This document shows positions 35,364 to 42,509 of a DNA stretch of 42,509 nt, piece after piece. How positions within the stretch are numbered: position 1 is the stretch's first letter; each line of letters opens with the position of its first letter. The notes beneath the pieces are model-generated. The model did no database searches. It saw only the letters and a list, made by a program, of their open reading frames with translations, and was not told the origin of the DNA. The translations under genes were made by a program, and so were the position numbers. The stretch spans positions 49,850 through 92,358 of the forward strand of contig JAQVYQ010000002.1 of the NCBI GenBank assembly GCA_028708575.1, read 5' to 3'. This stretch comes from Tissierellia bacterium. GTDB taxonomy: Bacteria > Bacillota > Clostridia > Tissierellales > Tissierellaceae.

Positions 35364-36584
35364 TTACTGCTCCATTAAATATATTATTAACGGCTGATTG
35401 ACTAAGCTTTGTGAATCTATTCCTTGAATTTCAGCCATTTTTACTTCAACTACATGCCTTCCTTCCATTAGATCACTTAAGTCAATTGATAATCTTAAAT
35501 CTTCAGATTCTAATTGATCCAAAACTGATTTGTATCCTGCCAAAGTTATTGTAATCTCTCTATCAAGGTCTTCCTCATCTATTTCTAAGTCCTCATCTAG
35601 ATTAAGAACGTCTAAATCACTTATAGCTAGTGTGAATTCTTTTGTGATAGTTTCTTCAACATCGTAAATAATAGTTACCTTCTGGTTTGGATTCAATAAA
35701 CTAACACCTTGAGGCAGATCTAGCTCTACTTCCAAAGCCGCATTACCTATTAATGTATTAATATCTATAATCTCAGTATCTATTTTTGTTAGATTCTTTA
35801 TGTCCTCATTGCCCCTAACTGCGATATTACTAGGAGTAATGGAAATATCTACAATAGAATAATTTTCAGGTAATTCATTTATAGTTTGTAGTTCAATCGG
35901 CAAAGTAACAGTCCTATATACAGGCACTGTTATTTCTACAACATTGGGCTCCTTACTGATACCACGTACTTCATTTCCATCTTCATCTATTAATAAAGTA
36001 GTAAATGATTCCCTATCTGTTGAAATTCTGTTATTAACATTTACCTCTGATACTACTTTGTCAACTTCATTAACCCAAGTTCTTGGACCGCTTAATGATA
36101 CAAATCTAGAACTGGATACTAATTCTCCTAAAACATAATTTTCAGGCAAGGTTCCAGTTGTTCTTATAGTTAGAGGCATTTCTTTTGTAATTAGTTTATC
36201 AAATGTAAATAAGCTTTCTCTTGGTTCCACTGAGCTTACGCTTATTCCGCTGGGTTGGTCAACTAAACTTACAGTAATAGGAATTTTCACCTGACCTTCA
36301 CTATAGCCACTTAAGTCTACTCGTGCTAATATATTAGATGCTGAAAATTTATCGCTACCAAAGTCAGATTTTTTTCCAGTAACTTTAACATCTACAGCCA
36401 CACTTTCTGGGTCCATTACTACTAAACCTTGTCTATCTAATGCTGATGTGTTGCTATAATTAACGCTAACATTTCTATAAGTCCTTGAAATTTCTGGATT
36501 TACATCATCCATTACAAAGCTCCATATGAATATAGCTATTATTAATACAGTTATCTTTGCACCTAAATCATTTTTCTTCATCAT
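35364..36584 (-). CDS. cdaR: CdaR, YbbR-domain regulator of c-di-AMP synthase
   Basis: A 406-residue protein with one N-terminal membrane span (about 10-25, ITVLIIAIFIWSFVM) and four YbbR-type extracellular repeats of 80-90 residues rich in beta strands and charged turns. CdaR binds CdaA at the membrane and modulates cyclic di-AMP synthesis. GGAGG lies seven bases before the ATG. Its start overlaps the end of cdaA by 17 bases, so the pair is translated together. Confidence 0.93.
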   Translation of the reverse strand: MMKKNDLGAKITVLIIAIFIWSFVMDDVNPEISRTYRNVSVNYSNTSALDRQGLVVMDPESVAVDVKVTGKKSDFGSDKFSASNILARVDLSGYSEGQVKIPITVSLVDQPSGISVSSVEPRESLFTFDKLITKEMPLTIRTTGTLPENYVLGELVSSSRFVSLSGPRTWVNEVDKVVSEVNVNNRISTDRESFTTLLIDEDGNEVRGISKEPNVVEITVPVYRTVTLPIELQTINELPENYSIVDISITPSNIAVRGNEDIKNLTKIDTEIIDINTLIGNAALEVELDLPQGVSLLNPNQKVTIIYDVEETITKEFTLAISDLDVLNLDEDLEIDEEDLDREITITLAGYKSVLDQLESEDLRLSIDLSDLMEGRHVVEVKMAEIQGIDSQSLVNQPLIIYLMEQ

Positions 36585-37407
36585 TTACTTGCCTCCATTT
36601 AAACAGGAAGGAATCTTTATTATTTTTTGGTTCATACATATCCGTTAAAATTTGTCTCAAAGTCTTTGAATCCAAATATCTAGATATGGTACCATTTTCT
36701 GCAATTGATATGGCTCCTGATTCCTCTGAAACGATTATTGCCAAACAATCAGACCTTTCCGATATGCCAAGGGCTGCTCTATGTCGAGTGCCAAGCTCCT
36801 TACTTAAACTACTATTGTCTGTCAACGGCAAGAAACATGCTGCTGCCTTTATTTTATCATCTTTTATGATTACTGCCCCATCATGAAGGGGAGTATTTGG
36901 TATAAATATATTAATTAGCAAGGCACTTGATACTGAACCATCTATCCTAGTACCAGTTTCAGCTACTTCATTTAATCCTGTCTGTCTTTCTAAAACTATT
37001 AAGCCACCTATTTTCTGTCTAGATAGAGAAGCGGTAGCTTCTACTATTTCCTCTACAACATTGGATAGGTTCTCACCTCTAATTTCAGCAATTGATTTAA
37101 CAAAAAACCTACCTCTACCTATGTATTCTAATGCACGTCTTAATTCTGGTTGGAATACTATTAGTAGTGCTATTGCTCCTACTGTCATAGCCCCATTAAG
37201 AATCCAATTAATAGTGTATAATTCCATAACTTCAGTTATCTTTGTCAATACCAATAAGGTAACTATACCTTTAGCAAGCTGTTCAGCTCGAGTTTCTTTC
37301 AATAATAAATATATTCTATACAATACAATAGCTACTATGATAATGTCTAAGACATCTCTTACCCTCATATTCACAAAATTATCTATAAATGATTGCAAGG
37401 TTACCAC
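36568..37407 (-). CDS. cdaA: Diadenylate cyclase CdaA (c-di-AMP synthase)
   Basis: A 279-residue membrane enzyme that makes cyclic di-AMP from two ATP. Three hydrophobic spans lie in residues 18-85 and the DAC catalytic domain follows, with the DGA motif at 176-178 and RHR at 208-210. c-di-AMP controls potassium and cell-wall homeostasis in Firmicutes. The start is uncertain: the GTG at 37407 is very close to AAAAGG, and a TTG three codons further in is possible. It is followed at once by cdaR; glmM, the usual third gene, is elsewhere (24421). Confidence 0.96.
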   Translation of the reverse strand: MVTLQSFIDNFVNMRVRDVLDIIIVAIVLYRIYLLLKETRAEQLAKGIVTLLVLTKITEVMELYTINWILNGAMTVGAIALLIVFQPELRRALEYIGRGRFFVKSIAEIRGENLSNVVEEIVEATASLSRQKIGGLIVLERQTGLNEVAETGTRIDGSVSSALLINIFIPNTPLHDGAVIIKDDKIKAAACFLPLTDNSSLSKELGTRHRAALGISERSDCLAIIVSEESGAISIAENGTISRYLDSKTLRQILTDMYEPKNNKDSFLFKWRQVNDEEK

Positions 37408-37535
37408 GCCTTTTCTAAAAATTTTAAGATATCAATTCTATTATATAACAAAACTCCTATTAAATATATAAATTTGTGCTATTTGACAAAAAATTAGATA
37501 TCTTCACTTTTAGCTTGTCCATGAAGAAAATTCTA

Positions 37536-37567
37536 AAGCCCAAGGCATATTATCACTCCTTAGGCTT
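37536..37567 (-). terminator. Terminator-like hairpin after prsW
   Basis: AAGCCCAAGG (37536-37545) and CCTTAGGCTT (37558-37567) pair over 10 bp with one wobble. The hairpin overlaps the prsW stop. The T-tract is poor, so it may be weak. Confidence 0.5.
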
Positions 37568-38254
37568 ATTTCTATATCTCATCTTTGAATCATACATAAA
37601 AGTGGTTATTTTCCTATATTTTAATCCCCATAAGAATACTACGTAAGGTATAAAGAATAACATTAATACAGGTATATTTGCCATTAATATGAAGTCAAAA
37701 ATTCCATGTAATAGCACAGGAATTAAAAAGGATTTTATCCTATTTTTTTTCTTTTCACTTTCATCTTTTGCAAACTTTGCTAAAGATAGATAATATCCCA
37801 TAGAAACACCAAAAATAGCATGGGCTGGAACAGAAAATATCCCCCTATAAAGACCTACAAATGGGTTATTAGTATATGTAAATACTACATAAATTATATT
37901 CTCCACTGTAGCAAATCCTAAAGAACAGAATACTCCATATACTATTCCATCTAGCTTTTCATTAAAATGTTCAGATTGTAATGGTAGCTTTAATATCATA
38001 AATCTTTTGAAATACTCTTCAGTCATACCTGCTACTATAAAAGCATTGTAAAATGCTCCATATATTCCTGGAAAAAGGTTAAATCTTACTAATATCTCTT
38101 CTACTACAATAGATGGAATTACTGATAATGCTCCTAGTAAATAGGTAAAGAGCAACAATTTAACAGGTTCTCTATCATGTCTATCAGTTAAGTAAATTGC
38201 TCCTAATAAAAGAATTGCAGGTGTTATTGCAATAATAAACAACCTTGTATTCAT
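37553..38254 (-). CDS. prsW: PrsW family intramembrane metalloprotease
   Basis: A 233-residue multi-span membrane protein of the PrsW/CPBP-type clan. The family residues are present: E79-E80-x3-R84 in MTEEYFKR, F114-x3-E118-N119 in FATVEN, H145 in PAHAIFG and H183-x3-D187 in HGIFDF. In Bacillus PrsW makes the first cut in the anti-sigma factor RsiW, releasing SigW under envelope stress; in Clostridioides difficile it acts on an anti-sigma factor for SigT/CsfT. No such substrate gene is here. GGAGG precedes the ATG. Confidence 0.92.
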   Translation of the reverse strand: MNTRLFIIAITPAILLLGAIYLTDRHDREPVKLLLFTYLLGALSVIPSIVVEEILVRFNLFPGIYGAFYNAFIVAGMTEEYFKRFMILKLPLQSEHFNEKLDGIVYGVFCSLGFATVENIIYVVFTYTNNPFVGLYRGIFSVPAHAIFGVSMGYYLSLAKFAKDESEKKKNRIKSFLIPVLLHGIFDFILMANIPVLMLFFIPYVVFLWGLKYRKITTFMYDSKMRYRNKPKE

Positions 38255-38289
38255 AAAATTCCTCCTTCATTCGTTTATTATCCCAATAA

Positions 38290-38319
38290 GAAAAAAAAAT
38301 AACCTTAGAAAAGGTTATT
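38290..38319 (-). terminator. Terminator of ptsI
   Basis: AATAACCTT (38298-38306) and AAGGTTATT (38311-38319) enclose a 4-base loop, followed on the minus strand by a run of Ts (38290-38298). The ptsI stop lies in the loop region. Confidence 0.85.
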
Positions 38320-40020
38320 AATAATATGTGTATCTATATAGTTTTCTACTTCTTCAGAAGTATCAAGTTTTAATAGATTATCTATTCTTTCTGTAATATA
38401 TTCTTTTGATAATTTAGAGATTAGATACTTTGTTTCCATTATGTTTCCTGGATTTATGCTAAATTCATCTAAACCCATACCATATAATACTGGAATAAGT
38501 TTTTTATCCCCTGCAATTTCTCCACACATATTTACAGGAATTCCTTCGCTATGGCCATTATCTATAACAAACTTAATAAGCTTTAATACTGCTGGATCGT
38601 ATTGATTATAAAGATGAGCAATATTTTCATTGCATCTATCTACTGCCAAAGTGAATTGTATCAAATCGTTAGTGCCAATACTAAAAAAGTCTACTTCCTT
38701 AGCAAAGCTTTTTGAATTAATAGCAACTGCTGGAATTTCCACCATTATACCAATTTCAATATTATGGTTAAACTCTACACTTTCATTTATTAATTCATTT
38801 TTAACATCCTCAACTACTTTTTTACAATATCTTAATTGATTTAAATTAGATATCATTGGAAACATCATTTTTATATTTCCAAATGAACTTGCTCTTAATA
38901 TAGCTCTAATTTGAGCTTTAAACACTTCAACCCTGTCAATGCATATTCTTATGCCCCTATATCCTATTGCTGGATTTTCCTCCTTTTGTTGTCTTAGAGA
39001 GCGTATTTCTTTGTCTCCACCTGCATCTAGTGTTCTTATAATTAATGGCTTGTCTTTTAACATTTCTGCTGCATGCTTATATATTATAAATTGTTCTTCT
39101 TCAGTTGGTAGACTATCTTTATCCATACATAAAAATTCCGTTCTAAATAGACCTACACCATCCCCATTAGATAATAATATCTTATCTATTTCCTGAGAAG
39201 AACCTATATTACCAGATACATGTACTCTAAATCCATCTCCAGTTACTGTCTTATCTATTTTTAATTTCTTTATCTCTTGCTTTATATGATTCTGCTCATC
39301 AATTAATTGTTTGTTAAATTTAATTTCAGATTCTGAAGGGTTTAAAATTATCTCTCCATTAGTACCATTTATTATAATTCTATCACCATTATTTGCACTT
39401 TTTAAGATGCCTTTTGCACCTACAACTGCTGGTATACCTAAAGTCCTTGAAATTATTGATGTATGTGACATCTTGCCTCCAAACTCTGTTATTATTCCTA
39501 CAATATTTTCAGTATTCATGTATACAGTTTCTGAAGGAGTTAAATCCTGCGCTATTAATACTGTGTATTGATCAAATTTCATAGAATTGTCGTATCTTGA
39601 ACCCATTAAGATCTTTAATAGTCTCTTACTTATATCTTTCAAGTCTGTAGCCCTTAATTTCAGTTGCTCATTATCCATTTTTTCAAATCTAGATATGAAA
39701 ACATCCATAGTATCTTTAATTGCAAATTCAGCATTAACTTTTTCATCTTCTATCTTTTTTTTAACTATAGACAAAAAATCTGGATCTTTTAAGATTAAAT
39801 CATGGGCTATAAAAATGTCAGCCTCTTTTTTCCCAATAACACAAAATGTTGTAGCATGAAGTTTTTTAATTTGTCCACTTGCTTCTTCTACAGCCTCTTC
39901 GAATCTTCTAATTTCATTATCAATATTATTATTATATGTTTTTCTTATATTTAATTCTGGCTCTTTAAAAAGAAAAACTTGTCCTATTGCAATTCCTTCT
40001 GATACTCCAATGGCTTTCAA
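38305..40020 (-). CDS. ptsI: Phosphoenolpyruvate-protein phosphotransferase, PTS enzyme I
   Basis: A 571-residue enzyme that takes phosphate from PEP and gives it to HPr, driving PTS sugar uptake. The N-terminal domain has MKAIGVSEGIAIG and the active His H186 in GGKMSHTSI. The PEP-binding barrel has GLFRTEFL, SIGTNDLIQFTLAVDR and the active-site Cys in NMCGEIAGD. The start codon is TTG, with GGAGGGAA well placed before it. There is no ptsH gene beside it, unlike the common ptsH-ptsI pair, so HPr must be encoded elsewhere. Confidence 0.96.
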   Translation of the reverse strand: MKAIGVSEGIAIGQVFLFKEPELNIRKTYNNNIDNEIRRFEEAVEEASGQIKKLHATTFCVIGKKEADIFIAHDLILKDPDFLSIVKKKIEDEKVNAEFAIKDTMDVFISRFEKMDNEQLKLRATDLKDISKRLLKILMGSRYDNSMKFDQYTVLIAQDLTPSETVYMNTENIVGIITEFGGKMSHTSIISRTLGIPAVVGAKGILKSANNGDRIIINGTNGEIILNPSESEIKFNKQLIDEQNHIKQEIKKLKIDKTVTGDGFRVHVSGNIGSSQEIDKILLSNGDGVGLFRTEFLCMDKDSLPTEEEQFIIYKHAAEMLKDKPLIIRTLDAGGDKEIRSLRQQKEENPAIGYRGIRICIDRVEVFKAQIRAILRASSFGNIKMMFPMISNLNQLRYCKKVVEDVKNELINESVEFNHNIEIGIMVEIPAVAINSKSFAKEVDFFSIGTNDLIQFTLAVDRCNENIAHLYNQYDPAVLKLIKFVIDNGHSEGIPVNMCGEIAGDKKLIPVLYGMGLDEFSINPGNIMETKYLISKLSKEYITERIDNLLKLDTSEEVENYIDTHIINNLF

Positions 40021-40089
40021 ATAAATTCCCTCCTTGAACCATAATTATAATATAAATTGTTAAATAAAAAAAGTATTCCTGGTCATCTA

Positions 40090-40116
40090 TATGTAAAAAG
40101 ACGCAATAAGCGTCTT
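40090..40116 (-). terminator. Terminator of rubrerythrin
   Basis: AAGACGC (40098-40104) and GCGTCTT (40110-40116) enclose AATAA, with a T-run on the minus strand side. It follows the rubrerythrin stop by about 5 bases. Confidence 0.8.
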
Positions 40117-40120
40117 AATA

Positions 40121-40669
40121 TTAGTATTCTATTGATTTTTCTTTCTTAACACCACATAGTGGACAAACATCCTCTTCCCCTGTTAAAGAGATGAATCCAC
40201 ATACTGGACATAAATAAATTTTGTCAGCTATTTCAATGTCTTTACCTTGGTCTACTTGTTTTTTTGCTTGTTTAAACAACTCCGCATGTACTTTCTCAGC
40301 TTCTATAGCATATTTCATTGCCCTTAGTGCTGATTTTTCATTTTGTAATTCTGCAACTGCTATGTAAGCAGGATACATCTGTTCAACTTCAAACAATTCT
40401 CCATTAATTCCACCTTGAAGATTTTCTGATGTATTACCTAATCCGAAGCCAGCTCCTGATGTTACTGAAAAATCTCCAGATACATCTCCTAAAGCCTTGA
40501 AGTGATGAGTTGCATGTACTTGTTCAGCATCTGATGTGGCCAAAAATAATCTTCCTACATTAGGGTATCCTTCTTCTTTAGACTTTTCTGCCCATATTCT
40601 ATATCTCATATGTGCTTGGCTTTCACCACCAAAGGCAGATCTTAAATTATCTTGTGTCATTGCATTCAT
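40121..40669 (-). CDS. rbr: Rubrerythrin
   Basis: A 182-residue peroxide-reducing protein of anaerobes. The ferritin-like four-helix part carries the di-iron ligands in FGGESQAHMRY, ATSDAEQVHATHH, EQMYPAYIAVAE and AIEAEKVHAELF. A C-terminal rubredoxin-like centre has CPVC and CPLC. It receives electrons from rubredoxin or its reductase and removes hydrogen peroxide. GGAGGA lies about 10 bases before the ATG. It is a single gene with its own terminator. Confidence 0.96.
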   Translation of the reverse strand: MNAMTQDNLRSAFGGESQAHMRYRIWAEKSKEEGYPNVGRLFLATSDAEQVHATHHFKALGDVSGDFSVTSGAGFGLGNTSENLQGGINGELFEVEQMYPAYIAVAELQNEKSALRAMKYAIEAEKVHAELFKQAKKQVDQGKDIEIADKIYLCPVCGFISLTGEEDVCPLCGVKKEKSIEY

Positions 40670-40788
40670 AAAATAAATTCCTCCTCTATATATTTATTGC
40701 TCTTGTAATATATACTCAAAAGCATTTTAAATATTAAAACTTGCATTTATCTTGTATTATTCTCCATAGTTGTCATTTTTAAACACAC

Positions 40789-40823
40789 ATAATCCGATGA
40801 AATCTAAAATATCATCGGATTAT
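40789..40823 (-). terminator. Terminator-like hairpin after cotJC
   Basis: Positions 40789-40800 pair perfectly with 40812-40823 (12 bp) around an 11-base loop. It follows the cotJC stop (40844) on the minus strand. The T-tract is weak. Confidence 0.65.
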
Positions 40824-40843
40824 TATATAAAAAGAATACTTTT

Positions 40844-41416
40844 TTAGTAATATCTATTGCAATCCATTTCTTCTTGTACTATTCTAAGGGCTTCTCCAAA
40901 TCTTTGAAAATGTACTACCTCTCTTTGTCGCAAGAATCTTAAAGTATCAGTAACTCCTGGATCATCACTTATATTTATTAACCATTCATAAGTTGCTCTA
41001 GCTTTTTCCTCTGCTGCCATATCTTCGTGTAAATCTGCTATTGGATCTCCTTTTACATTGAAAAAAGTCGCTGTCCATGGTGCCCCTGCTGCATTATGTG
41101 GATACAGCCCTTTACCATGATTTACATAATGTGCTTCAAAAGGAGTGCCTTTTATTTGTTCAAGTGTTGCATTTTTTGTTAATTTATACACTAAGGTACC
41201 AATCATCTCCCAATGGGCTAGTTCTTCTGTGCCTATGTCGTTTAGCGTAGCTACAACCTGTTTGTTGTCCATAGACCACCTTTGAGATAAATATCGTAAC
41301 CCAGCAGAAAGCTCACCATCAGCACCGCCAAATTGTTCTATAATCATAGCCGCTAGGCTTGGATTTGTTGTATCAACTCTTATTGGGTATTGTAATTTCT
41401 TTTCATATAACCACAT
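40844..41416 (-). CDS. cotJC: Spore coat protein CotJC (manganese-catalase family)
   Basis: A 190-residue protein of the manganese catalase family found in the inner spore coat. It opens MWLYEKKLQYPIRV and has metal-ligand-type helices with GGADGELSAGLRYLSQRW, GTEELAHWEMIG, MAAEEKARATYEW and LRQREVVHFQRFG. It may protect the spore from peroxide. It lies 11 bases after cotJB in a cotJA-B-C operon, normally transcribed in the mother cell. Confidence 0.96.
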   Translation of the reverse strand: MWLYEKKLQYPIRVDTTNPSLAAMIIEQFGGADGELSAGLRYLSQRWSMDNKQVVATLNDIGTEELAHWEMIGTLVYKLTKNATLEQIKGTPFEAHYVNHGKGLYPHNAAGAPWTATFFNVKGDPIADLHEDMAAEEKARATYEWLINISDDPGVTDTLRFLRQREVVHFQRFGEALRIVQEEMDCNRYY

Positions 41417-41427
41417 ACACTATCCTC

Positions 41428-41688
41428 CTAACAATTATTAAAGTTTACATCCCATGGCCAAGGATCATCAATATATGACCAAGGATATCGACTCATTCCT
41501 TCATTTCGTAGTAGACCGTAACGTGCTTGATACATATCCAATAGCTGGGCATATTGACTTGCTGAATTGTTGTGCAATCTTAGAGCCCTTTCATCATTTG
41601 GTTGTATATTTAAATACAAAGCAGTTTCGTCTAAGACAAAAGAAACTTCCATTATCTCTAGCAATAAATCCAATTGTTCTCTATCCAT
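41428..41688 (-). CDS. cotJB: Spore coat protein CotJB
   Basis: An 86-residue helical coat protein with the family pattern EIMEVSFVLDETALYLNIQP then NDERAL, and a C-terminus rich in Tyr, Trp and Pro (YPWSYIDDPWPWD). I chose ATG 41688 (MDREQLDLL), which lies after a GGAGG; the ATG at 41706 precedes that site. The start is close to the end of cotJA (41681), which it overlaps by 8 bases. In Bacillus CotJB is needed with CotJA and CotJC for their assembly on the spore. Confidence 0.92.
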   Translation of the reverse strand: MDREQLDLLLEIMEVSFVLDETALYLNIQPNDERALRLHNNSASQYAQLLDMYQARYGLLRNEGMSRYPWSYIDDPWPWDVNFNNC

Positions 41689-41866
41689 AATATCTTCTAC
41701 CTCCATATTGAGCTCTATTGTTCGGAATATAAGGTTTGTCTAATTCTGGGAACAAAGTTCCTCTTCTTAAAGCTTCTTGCTGATTATATACTTGATTCAT
41801 TATTTGAAAGGGAACATAGGCTCTTGCTAATTCTTTAGTTCTACTAATTTCTTCTCTGTTTTTCAT
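41681..41866 (-). CDS. cotJA: Spore coat associated protein CotJA
   Basis: A 61-residue protein with the CotJA signature: ARAYVPFQ, then a helix, then LRRGTLFPELDKPY. The C-terminus is Gly/Arg/Tyr-rich. AAAGGAGG lies six bases before the ATG. It is first in the cotJ operon, and a TATAAT-like -10 (41900-41905, minus strand) lies upstream. I could not find a convincing sigma-E pair there. Confidence 0.94.
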   Translation of the reverse strand: MKNREEISRTKELARAYVPFQIMNQVYNQQEALRRGTLFPELDKPYIPNNRAQYGGRRYYG

Positions 41867-42042
41867 CTTTTTCCTCCTTTTGAAAAATCGCTTTGATATA
41901 TTATACGAATATTTTTATGAACTGTTACAAATATTAGAAATAGCAACATTGTTTTTAAAATTTTTGTAAATTTTTTTCTAAAAAATTAAATGTTGAAAAT
42001 TGCCTAATTTAGAAATTGTATTGGTTAATTCATTTTTTTACA

Positions 42043-42072
42043 TGATTAAACAATTTACATTTACACATAATA
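42043..42072 (+). promoter_or_regulatory. Candidate sigma-G promoter of the SASP gene
   Basis: TGATTA (42043-42048), a 17-base spacer and CATAATA (42066-42072) fit the forespore sigma-G pattern (TGAATA and CATnnTA) with one mismatch in the -35. The start codon is about 45 bases downstream. The rest of the 251-base gap to cotJA is AT-rich with nothing else I can support. Confidence 0.5.
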
Positions 42073-42117
42073 GATTTAGACAAACCAAATAACATAATTT
42101 TGAAAGGAGAATTTAAT

Positions 42118-42378
42118 ATGGCAAGTAACAATAATACAAATAGCAATAGAATAGTAGTTCCAGCAGCTCGTCAAGCACTTGATCAAATGAAATTAGAGAT
42201 TGCAAATGAATTAGGTATGGCTAATTATGATTCACTAGATAAAGGAAACCTTCCTTCAAGGCAAAATGGCTACGTTGGTGGATACATGACAAAAAGATTA
42301 GTTGAAATGGCTCAACAAAATATGGCTGGTGGATCAGGATCTACAACTCAAAACTTCACGACACCAAATAATCAATAA
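42118..42378 (+). CDS. Alpha/beta-type small acid-soluble spore protein
   Basis: An 86-residue SASP that coats spore DNA and protects it from UV and heat. The two conserved regions are visible: KLEIANELG, which contains the GPR protease cleavage site, and GYVGGYMTKRLVEMAQQ. The start MASNNNTNSNR and Gly/Ser/Asn-rich ends are typical. I chose ATG 42118, eight bases after AAAGGAGA; an upstream TTG frame overlaps the ribosome binding site. It is transcribed divergently from cotJA and has its own terminator. Confidence 0.96.
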   Translation: MASNNNTNSNRIVVPAARQALDQMKLEIANELGMANYDSLDKGNLPSRQNGYVGGYMTKRLVEMAQQNMAGGSGSTTQNFTTPNNQ

Positions 42379-42382
42379 TAAA

Positions 42383-42417
42383 AAAAGATAGGCTAGCTTT
42401 TGCTAACCTATCTTTTT
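42383..42417 (+). terminator. Terminator of the SASP gene
   Basis: AAAAGATAGG (42383-42392) pairs with CCTATCTTTT (42407-42416), with an inner TAGC/GCTA stem and one mismatch, ending in a T-run. It can also serve the minus-strand gene ending at 42430. Confidence 0.85.
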
Positions 42418-42429
42418 ACATATTTAGAA

Positions 42430-42509
42430 TTATTCTATTAACATTATGCCTAAACTTTCGTATACTTCTTTTGTTATAGTATCAGTTAAATCCATATTAT
42501 TATCTTTTA
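42430..42509 (-). CDS. C-terminal 25 residues of an unidentified protein
   Basis: An open frame enters from the right edge on the minus strand and ends at TAA 42430. The visible tail is DLTDTITKEVYESLGIMLIE, preceded by a few polar residues. It is too short to name. Its position before the shared hairpin, and the leftward direction of most genes, support it being real. Confidence 0.45.
   Translation of the reverse strand, partial: KDNNMDLTDTITKEVYESLGIMLIE

Overview
The window is low-GC DNA from an anaerobic, endospore-forming Gram-positive bacterium. Supporting signs are a CotJA/B/C spore-coat operon, an alpha/beta-type SASP gene, a Spo0E-like gene, a spore-coat-like cysteine-rich protein, rubrerythrin and rubredoxin, FabK in place of FabI, and strong AGGAGG ribosome binding sites. 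A clostridial lineage (possibly Tissierellales-like) fits, but I cannot fix the genus. Almost all genes are on the minus strand.

Layout. 1-682: 5' part of a DegV-family gene. 938-5620: a two-gene minus-strand operon with no housekeeping role that I recognise. Its first gene encodes a HEPN-NACHT STAND ATPase. The second encodes a 971-residue protein that I read as three copies of a ~235-residue helical plus beta (OB-like) module. This is the best candidate for an undescribed system, probably anti-phage. It lies between a tRNA-Lys gene with its own terminator (5901-6026) and a 21-bp terminator hairpin (831-879). 6101-9565: an endonuclease/exonuclease/phosphatase-fold protein, a tiny membrane ORF, a Spo0E-like ORF, a class IV aminotransferase and a lipoprotein. 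9613-15594: cardiolipin synthase, TypA/BipA, a surface protein with YcdB-like and SLH regions, and a small RsbW-like ATPase. 15773-22147: rubredoxin, then the protein quality-control run tig-clpP-clpX-lon-engB. 22286-27267: tRNA-Leu, mnmA, degV, glmM and cca. 27471-34385: a fatty-acid synthesis locus, fabH-fabK-fabD-fabG-acpP-fabF leftward and fabZ plus a second FabK-like flavoprotein rightward, separated by an operator-like 18-bp inverted repeat. 34491-42509: a spore-coat-like protein, cdaA-cdaR (c-di-AMP), prsW, ptsI, rubrerythrin, cotJA-B-C, an SASP gene and the 3' end of an unknown gene.

How the genes work together. The tig/clpP/clpX/lon block handles folding and proteolysis of cytosolic proteins. 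The fab locus carries the elongation cycle from malonyl-ACP: FabD loads, FabH initiates, FabG/FabZ/FabK reduce and dehydrate, and FabF elongates on AcpP. glmM and cdaA-cdaR are linked in many Firmicutes, where CdaA, CdaR and GlmM interact; here they are about 11 kb apart. Several start sites were moved from the longest reading frame to a codon with a properly spaced ribosome binding site (lipoprotein, typA, engB, cca, fabD, the coat-like protein, cotJB, SASP). Functions are assigned by reading motifs in the translations; no database search was possible.
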